Source: Quatrionicoccus australiensis (GTDB lineage: Bacteria > Pseudomonadota > Gammaproteobacteria > Burkholderiales > Rhodocyclaceae). Taken from it: a stretch of DNA of 64,000 nt. The stretch is taken from positions 1,674,001 through 1,738,000 of the forward strand of contig NZ_CP075188.1 in the NCBI RefSeq assembly GCF_020510525.1, in the 5' to 3' direction. A program made the position numbers and the translations under genes. Below are positions 9,546 to 17,934 of the stretch, one piece after another; the first letter of the stretch is position 1; each line of letters starts with the position of its first letter. Under the pieces are notes generated by a model. It was not told the origin of the DNA. It saw only the letters and a list, made by a program, of their open reading frames with translations, and ran no database searches.

Positions 9546-10208
9546 TTAAAGACTTTCCATGCATCGGACCCAGGCGTCAAAGCGCGGACAGGAGGCCCGG
9601 ATGACAGGCAATCCGATTTTCTGGGCAATCAACACCCCGTAATGGGGCTTGGCGTTGGCGTAGTTGGGCCAATGTCTGATCAGCCGTTTTGAGGGGGCTG
9701 TTTGCGGGGAGTTGTTGAGCGCTTCAGGATTGGGAAAATCAGTAAGTTCAGCCTGCCATTTGGCGATGGTTTTAGTCGGCACATCGGCGTAAGCAAAGGC
9801 GCTCAGATCACTGAATAGCAGCGCTTCATATTCATGCAGTTGCAGGTAGGGGATCAGGTTGGCTTGGCCGATATCAGCCAGCATGTTGGCCTCAAGCATT
9901 GCCACTTGAGGCTGTGCCGGCTGATTCGCGTTCCAGTTGGCGATACCGGGAAAGTCGGTGGGTAAACCATAAACGTCGAACAGTGTCGTCACGCGAGCTG
10001 TGGGGTCTTGTTGGCACCATTGCCGAACTTGATGTCTGAGCTTGCCGTAACTGGCAATGCCTCCTTTATGGCCTTTGCTGGTCTGGATGATGCGCGGCTT
10101 CATCCAGACTTGAAAGTTGGCGAGGTGCGGAGCAAGCAGCGTGCGCACGAAAGACTCTTCGGTCTGTCCCTCGACGAGGATGTTTATTCTCGTTTGATTG
10201 CCAGCCAT
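9546..10208 (-). CDS. DUF4276 family protein (TOPRIM-like), partner of AAA ATPase
   Basis: About 220 residues from the ATG at 10208, which overlaps the stop of the ATPase gene (TAATG). An upstream in-frame start at 10244 is less likely. The N-terminus INILVEGQTEESFVRTLL carries the conserved EGxTE of DUF4276, thought to be TOPRIM-related. Further family signatures are FDVYGLPTDFPG and LHEYEALLFSD. In established OLD/AbiL/RloAB-like pairs an ABC-type ATPase works with a TOPRIM-like nuclease, and the coupling here suggests the same arrangement. A role in phage defence is inferred from this architecture. Confidence 0.85.
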   Translation of the reverse strand: MAGNQTRINILVEGQTEESFVRTLLAPHLANFQVWMKPRIIQTSKGHKGGIASYGKLRHQVRQWCQQDPTARVTTLFDVYGLPTDFPGIANWNANQPAQPQVAMLEANMLADIGQANLIPYLQLHEYEALLFSDLSAFAYADVPTKTIAKWQAELTDFPNPEALNNSPQTAPSKRLIRHWPNYANAKPHYGVLIAQKIGLPVIRASCPRFDAWVRCMESL

Positions 10209-11284
10209 TAGCTGGGTCTTCCGCCAAACATGTTCTGCTTCCACATCTCGCCTAGCGAGTATTCATCCAGCCAGACCGAGAGTTTGGCCGGGTCGAGGCG
10301 GTTGAATGTCGATTGGTCGTTTTCGCGGTCTACAACGATGATCTGCTCGGGCGAAAACTGATTGAGCAATTCGACGGACTGTGTGGAGACAATCAGCTGA
10401 TGCTTGACTGAGGCCTGGTGCATCAGCGAAGCCAGCAATTCGATGGCATAGGGATGCAGGCCCAGTTCCGGCTCATCGAACAGAATGGTGGCCGGCATCA
10501 GCTCGTCCGGTTGCAGCAGGACGGTGGCCAGGCAGATGAAGCGCAGGCTGCCATCCGACAGATGGTGGCCGAGAAAGGGGAAGTCGCTGCCAAGCTCGTT
10601 CCATTCCAGCTGGATCGAATTGGGATCGAGCGGGTTGGGGCGTAACTGGAAATCCGAGAAAAACGGCGCGACCAGTCGAATGGTATCGACGATACGGCGA
10701 TAGTGCTCAGGGAACTGTTCGCGCAAACGGTAAAGATAAGCCGCCAGATTGGCGCCATCCGGGCGCAGCCAGCCGTTGTCATTGACTGCGCCAGCCTGTT
10801 TCATGGGCGCCGAGTCGCTGGTGTCGTGGAAGTGGTAAACGATCCAGCTTTTGACGGAAGGTACAACGAAGTTTGCGATATTGCGCTGGATTCCGCTGCC
10901 CGATTTTGTTTCGGGGTGTCCCGCGCCCAGCGAAAAATCGCCGCCCATATTCCAGTAAAAGGCTTCGCGGGCGAAGATCATTGTATTGGCCTGGGTAGGT
11001 TCCAACACGAGCTTATAGCCATTGTTGCCGAAGTACATTTCGGCGGACATCTGCGGCGTGCGCTTGCGACCGTAATGCAGCAGCGCATCAGGACCGCCAC
11101 TTTTTGCGACATGGTAGCTCAGCTCGCCTGCCATCAGACGCGCCAGCAGGCGGAAGAAGCTGATGAAATTGCTCTTGCCTGCGCCATTGGCTCCGATCAG
11201 CACATTCAGTCTGTCCAGCGATAGATTTTCCAGTTCGCGGATCGACTTGTAGCCACGAATGCTGATTTTTTCGATTGAATTCAT
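10208..11284 (-). CDS. AAA family (ABC-like) ATPase, partner of DUF4276 protein
   Basis: 358-residue soluble ATPase of the AAA_21/OLD-like group. Walker A is IGANGAGKSNFISFFRLL near residue 32. The signature-like HHLSDGSLRFICLATVLL precedes Walker B PATILFDEPELGLHPYA, and a sensor-like STQSVELLNQF follows. It starts with MNSIEKISIRGYKSI, the usual RecF/SMC-like opening strand. Its TAA stop overlaps the DUF4276 ATG, so the two proteins are made together. Comparable two-gene units occur in defence islands. The 114-base gap upstream of its start separates it from the LysR gene on the same strand and must hold its promoter. Confidence 0.9.
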   Translation of the reverse strand: MNSIEKISIRGYKSIRELENLSLDRLNVLIGANGAGKSNFISFFRLLARLMAGELSYHVAKSGGPDALLHYGRKRTPQMSAEMYFGNNGYKLVLEPTQANTMIFAREAFYWNMGGDFSLGAGHPETKSGSGIQRNIANFVVPSVKSWIVYHFHDTSDSAPMKQAGAVNDNGWLRPDGANLAAYLYRLREQFPEHYRRIVDTIRLVAPFFSDFQLRPNPLDPNSIQLEWNELGSDFPFLGHHLSDGSLRFICLATVLLQPDELMPATILFDEPELGLHPYAIELLASLMHQASVKHQLIVSTQSVELLNQFSPEQIIVVDRENDQSTFNRLDPAKLSVWLDEYSLGEMWKQNMFGGRPS

Positions 11285-11398
11285 GGCCGGTGGTTTAACG
11301 GAAATGTTTGCCTATTCATAGGCTAGCGATTTTACGGTGCACCCTGAATTTAGTGGGAGTTTCCTTTGGTGTGTGGATTTCAAACCAACTCGATTAAT

Positions 11399-12325
11399 TC
11401 AAGTGGGTAAGGTCGGCGTCTCGCGCAGCCGTTCGGCCAGGAAGTCGATGAACACGCGCGTCTTGGGCGGCAAGTGGGTTTGCGGCAGCCACAGGGCGTA
11501 GGCGGTCTGGCCGAAGGGGCCGACCGGCGACCAGTCGGGCAGCAGCGGTACGAGGCGGCCGTCGGCGATCTCGCGGTCCACGGCGTAGTTCCAGACCAGG
11601 CCGATGCCCAGGCCGGCCAGCAGCAGGTCGCGCACGACTTCGCTGTTATTGACCACGACATTGCTCGTCACGCGCACGCGCGCCTCTTCGCCGGCGCGCT
11701 GGAAGCGCCATTCGCTGCCCAGCTCGCGCAGGCCGTAATGCAGACAGTTGTGGTCAGCGAGGTCGGCCGGCGTCTCGATTTTGCGGCTTTTCAGGTAGTC
11801 GACCGCTGCACATAGCCGATAGCGCACTGGCATCAGCGCCTTGGCGACGACCTGCTCGGGTGGCGTGCGGGTCAGGCGCAGGGCGACGTCGTAACCTTCC
11901 TCGACGAGATCGACGAAGCGGTCGAGCAGGGTCAGTTGCAGTTCGATCTCCGGGTAACGGGCGAGAAATTCCGGGATCAGCGGCGCCAGGCAGAGCTTGC
12001 CGAAAGTCACCGAGGCGGTAACGCGCAGGATGCCGCGCGGCGCCTCGATCAGGCCGGCGGCGAGGCGGGCGCTCTCGTCGAGCAGCGCAACGCCCTGCGC
12101 GGCGCGCTCGTAAAGCACGCGGCCGGCCTCGGTCAGCGACATGGCGCGCGTCGTGCGCTGCAGGAGGCGCAGCCCGAGCTGCTTTTCCAGGCGATTGATG
12201 CGCTTGCTGACCGCCGACTTGGTCAGCCCCATGGCGCGCGCCGCGGATGAAAAGCCCTGCGTATCGACGACGCGCACGAAAACGGCGAGGTCGGAGAGAT
12301 GGTCGAGCGGATTGATTGTTTCCAT
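11399..12325 (-). CDS. LysR-family transcriptional regulator
   Basis: 308 residues from the ATG at 12325. The N-terminal winged helix is clear (DLAVFVRVVDTQGFSSAARA, then GLTKSAVSKRINRLEKQLG), followed by a LysR substrate domain that starts near residue 90 (GILRVTASVTFGKLCLAPLI). The frame is open well upstream but without similarity to regulators. It is divergent from the tautomerase/isochorismatase pair, with 87 bases between start codons, so by the general LysR pattern it probably controls those genes. It belongs to the CrgA/DmlR-like branch (N-terminal DLAVFVRVV and SAVSKRI). Inducer unknown. Confidence 0.92.
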   Translation of the reverse strand: METINPLDHLSDLAVFVRVVDTQGFSSAARAMGLTKSAVSKRINRLEKQLGLRLLQRTTRAMSLTEAGRVLYERAAQGVALLDESARLAAGLIEAPRGILRVTASVTFGKLCLAPLIPEFLARYPEIELQLTLLDRFVDLVEEGYDVALRLTRTPPEQVVAKALMPVRYRLCAAVDYLKSRKIETPADLADHNCLHYGLRELGSEWRFQRAGEEARVRVTSNVVVNNSEVVRDLLLAGLGIGLVWNYAVDREIADGRLVPLLPDWSPVGPFGQTAYALWLPQTHLPPKTRVFIDFLAERLRETPTLPT

Positions 12326-12412
12326 GAAGCAACAAACTGTTATGCGGTTGATGGATTGTAGCCACAAAGCCCGGCTGCAATGATGGCGGCGTGCATTCAC
12401 CAGGAGAAAACC

Positions 12413-12853
12413 ATGCCCTTGATCCAGATCGTCCTCAGCGGCCCGGCCGCCGCGCCGGCCACCATCCAGGCCCTGCAGCAGGAAACCACCGAACTGATGG
12501 CGCGCATCCTGCGCAAGGAAGCGGCGCTGACCGTGGTCAGCGTGACGCAGGCCCCGGCCGGCAGTCATGCCGTCGGCGGCGCCGCGCTCGCAGCTGCCGC
12601 CAGCCTGCAGGCGCTGATTACCGCCGGCAGCAACAGCGACACCGAAAAGGCGGATTTCATTTTTGCCGCGCAAGCGATGTTGACCGCCGTGCGCGCCGCC
12701 TGTCCGTGGGCCGCCGCCTTTGCCGCCTCGCCGGCACCGCTCTACTTCGCCTTGCACGAACTGCCGGCGACGAGTTGGGGTTACGACGGCCGGACGCAGG
12801 CGGCGCGCAAGGTTGAGCGCGAAGCAGCCCGGCAAGCCGGCGGTGCCGCATGA
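12413..12853 (+). CDS. Tautomerase family protein
   Basis: 146 residues from the ATG at 12413, preceded by CAGGAG. After Met removal the N-terminus is PLIQIVLSG, which provides the catalytic Pro-1 of the 4-oxalocrotonate tautomerase superfamily. The protein is longer than the classical 62-residue enzyme. Its C-terminal part is Ala-rich (LPATSWGYDGRTQAARKVER), and ELPATSWGY is also typical of tautomerase relatives. The ORF stop overlaps the next ATG (ATGA), so it is coupled to the isochorismatase-like hydrolase. Divergent LysR control is likely. Substrate unknown. Confidence 0.8.
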   Translation: MPLIQIVLSGPAAAPATIQALQQETTELMARILRKEAALTVVSVTQAPAGSHAVGGAALAAAASLQALITAGSNSDTEKADFIFAAQAMLTAVRAACPWAAAFAASPAPLYFALHELPATSWGYDGRTQAARKVEREAARQAGGAA

Positions 12854-13473
12854 GCGCCCGGACCCTGCGCCAGATCGTCGGCCTCGCGCCCGGCCTGACG
12901 GCCGGCGCCACGCTGCCGGCGGCGAAAACCGCCCTCGTGCTGATCGACTACCAGCACGAATACCGCAGCGGCCCGCTCGCCTTGCCAGACGAGGCGAGCG
13001 TCACCCCCATCGCCTGCCGCCTGCGCGCCTGGGCCGACCAGTCCGGCATTACGGTGATCCACGTCCTGCACCGGGTACCGGCCGGCTCCCTGTTGTTCGG
13101 CGCAGGCTCGCCCGGCGCCGAACCGCTCGCCGGGCTGGTGCCGGCAACTGGCGAAACGGTGATTTACAAGCAGCTGCCCTCGGCCCTCACCGGCACCGGT
13201 CTGGCCGAGGCCTTGCAGGCACGCGGAATCGAAAACCTGTTGCTCGCTGGCTACATGACCCACAACTGCGTAGACTCGACGGCGCGCGAGGCCTTCCATC
13301 GCGGCTACAAGGTCGGCGTTGTCGCCGATGCCAGCGCGACGCGCGACCTGCCCGGGCCGGGCGGCGCGATGATCGCGGCGGCGCAGGTACACGCCGGCGT
13401 GCTGGCCGCCTTGGGCGACCGCATCGCCGAGATCGTCGATCTGGCAACGCTGCAGGCCTGGCAGGTGATTTGA
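12850..13473 (+). CDS. Isochorismatase-family cysteine hydrolase
   Basis: 207 residues. The catalytic triad of the family is visible: Asp in LVLIDYQHEY near residue 32, Lys in GETVIYKQLPSAL near residue 102, and Cys in GYMTHNCVDSTARE near residue 140. Such enzymes hydrolyse isochorismate, nicotinamide or N-carbamoyl compounds. The absence of siderophore genes nearby makes an amidase or detoxification role more likely, but this is inference. It forms an operon with the tautomerase gene (4-base overlap). Confidence 0.88.
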   Translation: MSARTLRQIVGLAPGLTAGATLPAAKTALVLIDYQHEYRSGPLALPDEASVTPIACRLRAWADQSGITVIHVLHRVPAGSLLFGAGSPGAEPLAGLVPATGETVIYKQLPSALTGTGLAEALQARGIENLLLAGYMTHNCVDSTAREAFHRGYKVGVVADASATRDLPGPGGAMIAAAQVHAGVLAALGDRIAEIVDLATLQAWQVI

Positions 13474-13586
13474 GGCGTGGCGGGCGGTTGACCGCTGAAA
13501 AAGGGCAAAAATGCCCGCCGCCATGTGCGAATTTGTAAAGCGCGCTTCATATAAATTCACCTAGGTTGTCGTCAAGTGTCGCTAGG

Positions 13587-13622
13587 ATCGAAGAGGTCCG
13601 GGCTGGCCCGGGCCTCTTCGAT
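13587..13622. repeat. Long near-perfect hairpin upstream of DUF3597 gene
   Basis: Two 16-base arms (13587-13602 and 13607-13622) pair with a single G.U and enclose the 4-base loop CTGG. No T-run follows on the plus strand (next bases ATCAGT), so it is not a standard terminator. It could still end the isochorismatase operon or act as a 5' leader structure of the next gene, which starts 23 bases downstream. Confidence 0.75.
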
Positions 13623-13645
13623 CAATCAGTCGCAAAGGAAAGACT

Positions 13646-14026
13646 ATGGGAATCTTCAGCAGCATCATGGCCAAACTGGGTTTTGGCGAAGACAAGCAGG
13701 AAGCGGTAGTCGCCGCCGCGCCGGCCGCCGTCGAGGCAGCGGTAGTCGCCGCACCGGTGGCGATCAGCGAGGTCGATGTTGTGGCCAAGCTGGAAACGCT
13801 GGCCAAGGCGCATGCCGAAAAGCTCAACTGGAAGGTCTCGATCGTCGATCTGCTGAAGCTGCTCGGGCTGGATAGCAGCCTGGCGGCGCGCAAGGAACTG
13901 GCGGCCGAACTGGCTTGTCCGGCCGAGAAAATGGGCGATTCGGCGCAGATGAACATGTGGCTGCACAAGACGGTGCTGCAGAAGCTCGCGGCAAACGGCG
14001 GTAATATCCCGGCCGATCTGCTCTGA
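13646..14026 (+). CDS. DUF3597 domain-containing protein
   Basis: 126-residue small protein that begins MGIFSSIMAKLGFG, the typical DUF3597 opening. An Ala/Val-rich linker (residues 18-45) follows, then the conserved helical domain (LNWKVSIVDLLKLLGLDSS; later CPAEKMGDSAQMNMWLHKTV). Family function is unknown; a structural LysM-less helical fold is reported for the family. An AAAGGAAAGACT ribosome site precedes the ATG. A rho-independent terminator follows the gene, so it is a monocistronic unit. Confidence 0.9.
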   Translation: MGIFSSIMAKLGFGEDKQEAVVAAAPAAVEAAVVAAPVAISEVDVVAKLETLAKAHAEKLNWKVSIVDLLKLLGLDSSLAARKELAAELACPAEKMGDSAQMNMWLHKTVLQKLAANGGNIPADLL

Positions 14027-14046
14027 GCGGTTGTTGCCCGATTCCG

Positions 14047-14072
14047 AAGGCCCGCCCGGTGCGGGCCTTTTT
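14047..14072 (+). terminator. Rho-independent terminator of DUF3597 gene
   Basis: Perfect 9-bp stem AAGGCCCGC / GCGGGCCTT around loop CCGGT, followed by T residues. It begins 20 bases after the DUF3597 stop. Confidence 0.9.
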
Positions 14073-14089
14073 CATGGGAAGGGCTGGAT

Positions 14090-15454
14090 TTGAATACGCT
14101 GCAACAACTCAGGAATGGCGAACTGGCCGGCGCCCGCCGCCTGCAACTGAACTGCGGCCTGACCGAATTCCCGCGCGAGATCTTCGCGCTCGCCGACTCG
14201 CTGGAAATCCTCGATCTTTCCGGCAATGCGCTGACGGCGCTGCCTGACGACCTGCCGCGCCTGCACAAACTGCGCGTGATTTTCTGCTCGAACAACCCGT
14301 TTACCGAATTGCCGGCCGTGCTCGGGCGTTGCCCGCAGCTCGACATGGTTGGCTTCAAGTCCTGCCGCATCGAGTCGGTGCCGGCCGCCGCGTTGCCGGA
14401 AAAGCTGCGCTGGCTGATCCTGACCGATAACGTTGTTGCCGAACTGCCGTCCGCCATCGGCCGCTGCTCCCGCCTGCAAAAACTCATGCTGGCCGGCAAC
14501 CGGCTGACGGCTTTGCCGGCCGAACTGGCCGAGTGTGGCAATCTCGAATTGCTGCGTATCGCGGCCAACCGGCTGACCGCCTTGCCGGACTGGCTGTTCG
14601 CGCTGCCGCGCCTGTCCTGGCTGGCCTATGCCGGCAATCCTTTCTGCGAAAACCTGCTTGCCGTGGCGGTCGAACGTATCGACTGGGCAGAATTGACGCT
14701 CGGCGAAAAACTGGGCGAGGGCGCTTCCGGCGTCATCCATCGTGCCGGATGGCAGGCCGGCGAAACGACGCAGCCGGTGGCGGTCAAGCTGTTCAAGGGC
14801 GCGCTGACCAGCGACGGCCTGCCGCAGAGCGAAATGCACGCCTGCCTGGTGGCCGGGGAGCATCCCAATCTGATTCCGGTGCTCGGCCGCATTGCCGAAC
14901 ACCCAGACAATGTCGACGGGCTGGTCATGGCCCTGATCGGCCACGGTTTCAAAAACCTGGCCGGGCCGCCCAGCCTGGAATCCTGCACGCGCGATGTCTA
15001 TGTCGCCGATCCTGCTTTCAACCTCGACGCCACACTGCGCCTGGCACACGGGATTGCGGCCGCCGCAGCGCATCTGCATGCGCAGGGTGTCGCGCATGGC
15101 GATCTCTACGCCCATAACATCCTGCATCTCGAAGACGGTACGGCGCTGCTTGGCGATTTTGGTGCCGCGTCGCCGGTCGACCGGGGCGATGCAGCACAGG
15201 CGCTGGCGCTGGAGCGCATCGAGGTGCGCGCCTTCGGCTGCCTGCTCGAGGAATTGCTCGCCCGCTGCCGGCCAGCGGTCGACGCGGAAAAAACGGCAAA
15301 AATGCTTGGCGAACTGCAACTGCATTGCGCTGACGAAGCACCGGAACGCCGGCCGCTGTTTGCCGAAATCGAGGCGAAGTTGGCGCAGCTTGTTGCAATG
15401 AACAGCCCGAATCCTGGTGATTCAGCGATGTTTGCTGCCCAAGTGCTGTCTTGA
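14090..15454 (+). CDS. Leucine-rich-repeat protein kinase
   Basis: 454 residues from a TTG start at 14090 preceded by GGAAGGG; no in-frame ATG fits better. Residues 15-190 hold about seven LRRs of the bacterial type (LEILDLSGNALTALPDDL; LQKLMLAGNRLTALPAEL; LELLRIAANRLTALPDWL). The rest is a Ser/Thr kinase domain: glycine loop LGEGASGVIH, VAVKLFK lysine, catalytic loop HGDLYAHNIL (D and N kept, HRD changed to HGD) and GDFGAAS. So the kinase keeps the residues needed for catalysis. It is probably cytoplasmic, as no signal or membrane segment is seen. Target unknown. The last 25 residues look non-homologous to kinases. Confidence 0.9.
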   Translation: MNTLQQLRNGELAGARRLQLNCGLTEFPREIFALADSLEILDLSGNALTALPDDLPRLHKLRVIFCSNNPFTELPAVLGRCPQLDMVGFKSCRIESVPAAALPEKLRWLILTDNVVAELPSAIGRCSRLQKLMLAGNRLTALPAELAECGNLELLRIAANRLTALPDWLFALPRLSWLAYAGNPFCENLLAVAVERIDWAELTLGEKLGEGASGVIHRAGWQAGETTQPVAVKLFKGALTSDGLPQSEMHACLVAGEHPNLIPVLGRIAEHPDNVDGLVMALIGHGFKNLAGPPSLESCTRDVYVADPAFNLDATLRLAHGIAAAAAHLHAQGVAHGDLYAHNILHLEDGTALLGDFGAASPVDRGDAAQALALERIEVRAFGCLLEELLARCRPAVDAEKTAKMLGELQLHCADEAPERRPLFAEIEAKLAQLVAMNSPNPGDSAMFAAQVLS

Positions 15455-15562
15455 TTGGCCGCCGACCCTGCTTTCGCCGCTTATCTGAAGGCCGTCACCG
15501 AGGCCGATGTGCTCGTGGATATGGAAAACCGCATCGTCGCCCCCACGTCGTTTTCCCCCTAG
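15455..15562 (+). pseudogene. Short coding-like remnant in frame after the kinase stop
   Basis: Directly after the TGA of the kinase the same frame continues for 35 codons (AADPAFAAYLKAVTEADV...) to a TAG at 15560. The composition looks protein-like, and the join with the last kinase residues (SAMFAAQVLS) faintly resembles the tail of PurE-like proteins. It may be leftover from a neighbouring gene lost by deletion. The identification is weak. Confidence 0.3.
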
Positions 15563-15581
15563 CAAACGCTTTAGCGTTTGC
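15562..15581. repeat. Inverted repeat between kinase and lysR
   Basis: GCAAACGC and GCGTTTGC flank a TTTA loop. It lies between two convergent genes and may contribute to termination, but there is no T-tract. Confidence 0.5.
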
Positions 15582-15648
15582 GCTTCCGCTAGCATCCTGC
15601 GAGGCGACAAGACTTGGGGTATGGCCGGGATGCGGCCAGCTATGGAAC

Positions 15649-16557
15649 TCATGGCGAGTGATGGTGGTTCAAGGCGGCACAGGCTTTGCGGACGGTGTCT
15701 GCGAGAACGCCCTGCAGGGGGTGCGGAGCTGCGATGTCCGGAAGAAGCATATTCACCTGGTAACCGATGGCAACGGTAAGCGGCCGCACTACTAGGTCCG
15801 GTCCGCTGAGTTCCAGTGCGGTGAGCGGGTTTACGATGGCAACGCCCAGGCCCTGACGCACCATGGCGCAGACGGCCACTGCGCTCGTGGTTTCAAGCAG
15901 GGTTGCGCGATGTACTTTAGCGTCCTCGAACATCGCATCAATGGCGGTTCGATACGGGTCGCCAACCGCGAGACTGATGAAGCGCTCGCCTGTAAAGTCG
16001 CGTGGTTGCAGTCGTGCCTTGCGGCACAGGCTGTGATCACGTGGCAAAACAGCCACTTCATTGACTTTCAGTAAGGGCTGCAAGGCAACTCCAGCAGGTG
16101 CCTCTTGGGTTTCACTCAGTCCCAGGTCAAAACGCTGTTCACTCATGGCTTGCTCCAGCCAGGGCGACTCTAAGGGATGCACGCTGACTCCTAGTTCAGG
16201 ATGTGCATGTGAGAGATATACCAGTGCGCCGGGTACCAAGGCATGGGCCAATGCCGGCAAACACGCAATGCGCAAGCGACCTGTCGCTTGCGTGCGCAAT
16301 TCGCTGGCGCGCGCTGCGATCTGTTCCAAGCCTATAAACGAGCGTTCTACTTCCTGCATCAGCGCAAGTGCCCGCACGGTAGGTCGTAATCGGCCCCGCA
16401 CCCGGTCAAAAAGGTTAAACCCCAGTAACTGCTCCAGACGACCCAGCTCGCGACTCAATGTGGGCTGGCTTGACGCGCACGCGTCAGCTGCACGCCCCAG
16501 GTTGCCGTGCAGCATGATGGCGCGAAACATCGTCAGCTGGCGATGAGTTAAATTCAT
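15649..16557 (-). CDS. lysR: LysR-family regulator, probable activator of lysA
   Basis: 302 residues from the ATG at 16557. The N-terminal HTH is MNLTHRQLTMFRAIMLHGNL followed by ACASSQPTLSRELGRLEQLLG. The substrate-binding domain starts near residue 90 (TGRLRIACLPALAHALVPGA). It is divergent from lysA with 69 bases between, the same layout as E. coli lysR-lysA, where LysR activates lysA when diaminopimelate is high and lysine low. This gives good support for the name, though other LysR proteins can sit in this position. Confidence 0.85.
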   Translation of the reverse strand: MNLTHRQLTMFRAIMLHGNLGRAADACASSQPTLSRELGRLEQLLGFNLFDRVRGRLRPTVRALALMQEVERSFIGLEQIAARASELRTQATGRLRIACLPALAHALVPGALVYLSHAHPELGVSVHPLESPWLEQAMSEQRFDLGLSETQEAPAGVALQPLLKVNEVAVLPRDHSLCRKARLQPRDFTGERFISLAVGDPYRTAIDAMFEDAKVHRATLLETTSAVAVCAMVRQGLGVAIVNPLTALELSGPDLVVRPLTVAIGYQVNMLLPDIAAPHPLQGVLADTVRKACAALNHHHSP

Positions 16558-16558
16558 A

Positions 16559-16568
16559 TCAATATTGA
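16559..16568. promoter_or_regulatory. Possible LysR-binding palindrome in lysR-lysA intergenic region
   Basis: The perfect 10-base palindrome TCAATATTGA lies directly upstream of the lysR start, in the only 69 bases that can hold both divergent promoters. LysR proteins bind T-N11-A palindromes, so this is a plausible autoregulatory site. It is not proven by sequence. Confidence 0.35.
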
Positions 16569-16626
16569 ATAGGTGGACAACAAGAATAGCATTGATTGAA
16601 TTGACTATGATGAGGATCATCCACCC

Positions 16627-17877
16627 ATGAACCCTTTTACTCCCGCTACTATCGCTCCTTTGGCCCAGCAGTTCGGTACCCCGCTGTGGATCTATGATGC
16701 CGCCACCATTACGCGCCAGATTGCCGCTCTGCGGTTGTTTGACGTAGTGCGTTTCGCTCAGAAAGCCAACTCCAATACACACATCCTTCGCCTCATGAAG
16801 CGACAGGGCGCAGTGGTGGACTCGGTGTCTTTGGGTGAAATCGAACGCGCGTTGGCTGGTGGTTTTACGCCGGGCTTGCACAACGGGCACGCAGACATCG
16901 TGTTCACGGCCGATCTGCTGGACCGCGCTACGCTTGCGCGCGTGGTGGAACTCAATATTCCCGTGAACTGCGGCTCCATGGACATGCTGGACCAATTGGG
17001 TGCGGTCAACCCGGGGCACCCGGTGTGGCTACGCATCAACCCAGGTTTCGGGCATGGCCATTCCAAGAAAACAAATACCGGTGGCGAGCATAGCAAGCAT
17101 GGCATCTGGCATGGCGACCTAGTACGCGCCTGCGAAAAGATCAAGTCCAACGGCCTGGCCTTGCAGGGTCTGCACATGCACATCGGCTCAGGCGTGGACT
17201 ACGCGCACTTGCAGGAAGTGTGCGGTGCCATGCTGAAGCTGGTAGAGGTAGTGAATGCGCAGGGTTTGGACCTGCACGCCATCTCCGCGGGCGGCGGTCT
17301 GTCCGTTCCCTACCAGGCCGGTGAACCCACGATTGATACGGCGCACTACTTTTCATTATGGGATGCAGTGCGCCATGCCGTGGAACAACTGCTGGAGCAC
17401 CCAGTGAAACTGGAAATAGAACCGGGCCGCTATTTAATGGCCGAGTCCGGCGTGCTGGTCACCGAGGTACGCGCCACGAAGCAACAGGGCGCCAACCATT
17501 TTATGATGGTTGACGCCGGCTTCAGTGATCTGGTTCGCCCGGCCCTATACGGCGCCTACCACGGCATGGAGTTGATCCACTCTGATGGCACAGCGGTTAA
17601 TGGCCTGCAGTTTGACACGGTGGTTGCCGGACCTCTGTGCGAGTCGGGAGATGTGTTTACGCAGGGAGACGGTGGCGTGGTGTTGCACCGCTCCTTGCCG
17701 CAGGCGCAGGTGGGAGATCTGCTGGTGTTGCACGACACCGGTGCGTATGGCGCCTCCATGTCATCGAACTACAACGCGCGCCCGCTGATTGCCGAAGTGC
17801 TGATGGAAAATGGTGAGCCCCGGCTTATTCGACGAAGGCAGACGGTGGCTGAGCTGCTCGCGCTGGAGGCGGTGTAA
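16627..17877 (+). CDS. lysA: Diaminopimelate decarboxylase
   Basis: 416 residues. PLP enzyme that makes L-lysine from meso-diaminopimelate, the last step of the pathway. The PLP lysine is in VVRFAQKANSNTHILRL. Other conserved stretches are KTNTGGEHSKHGIWHGDL, HMHIGSGVDYAHL, EIEPGRYLM, AGPLCESGDVFT and HDTGAYGASMSSNYN. The length and many stretches are close to the E. coli protein (420 residues) rather than the longer-branch betaproteobacterial LysA. With the divergent lysR this suggests a transferred or second-copy lysine unit. Confidence 0.96.
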   Translation: MNPFTPATIAPLAQQFGTPLWIYDAATITRQIAALRLFDVVRFAQKANSNTHILRLMKRQGAVVDSVSLGEIERALAGGFTPGLHNGHADIVFTADLLDRATLARVVELNIPVNCGSMDMLDQLGAVNPGHPVWLRINPGFGHGHSKKTNTGGEHSKHGIWHGDLVRACEKIKSNGLALQGLHMHIGSGVDYAHLQEVCGAMLKLVEVVNAQGLDLHAISAGGGLSVPYQAGEPTIDTAHYFSLWDAVRHAVEQLLEHPVKLEIEPGRYLMAESGVLVTEVRATKQQGANHFMMVDAGFSDLVRPALYGAYHGMELIHSDGTAVNGLQFDTVVAGPLCESGDVFTQGDGGVVLHRSLPQAQVGDLLVLHDTGAYGASMSSNYNARPLIAEVLMENGEPRLIRRRQTVAELLALEAV

Positions 17878-17934
17878 GGCAGCACACAATGGCCTTGTCT
17901 TGATCGCTGTTTGAACGACCGGTCGCCGATCCGC

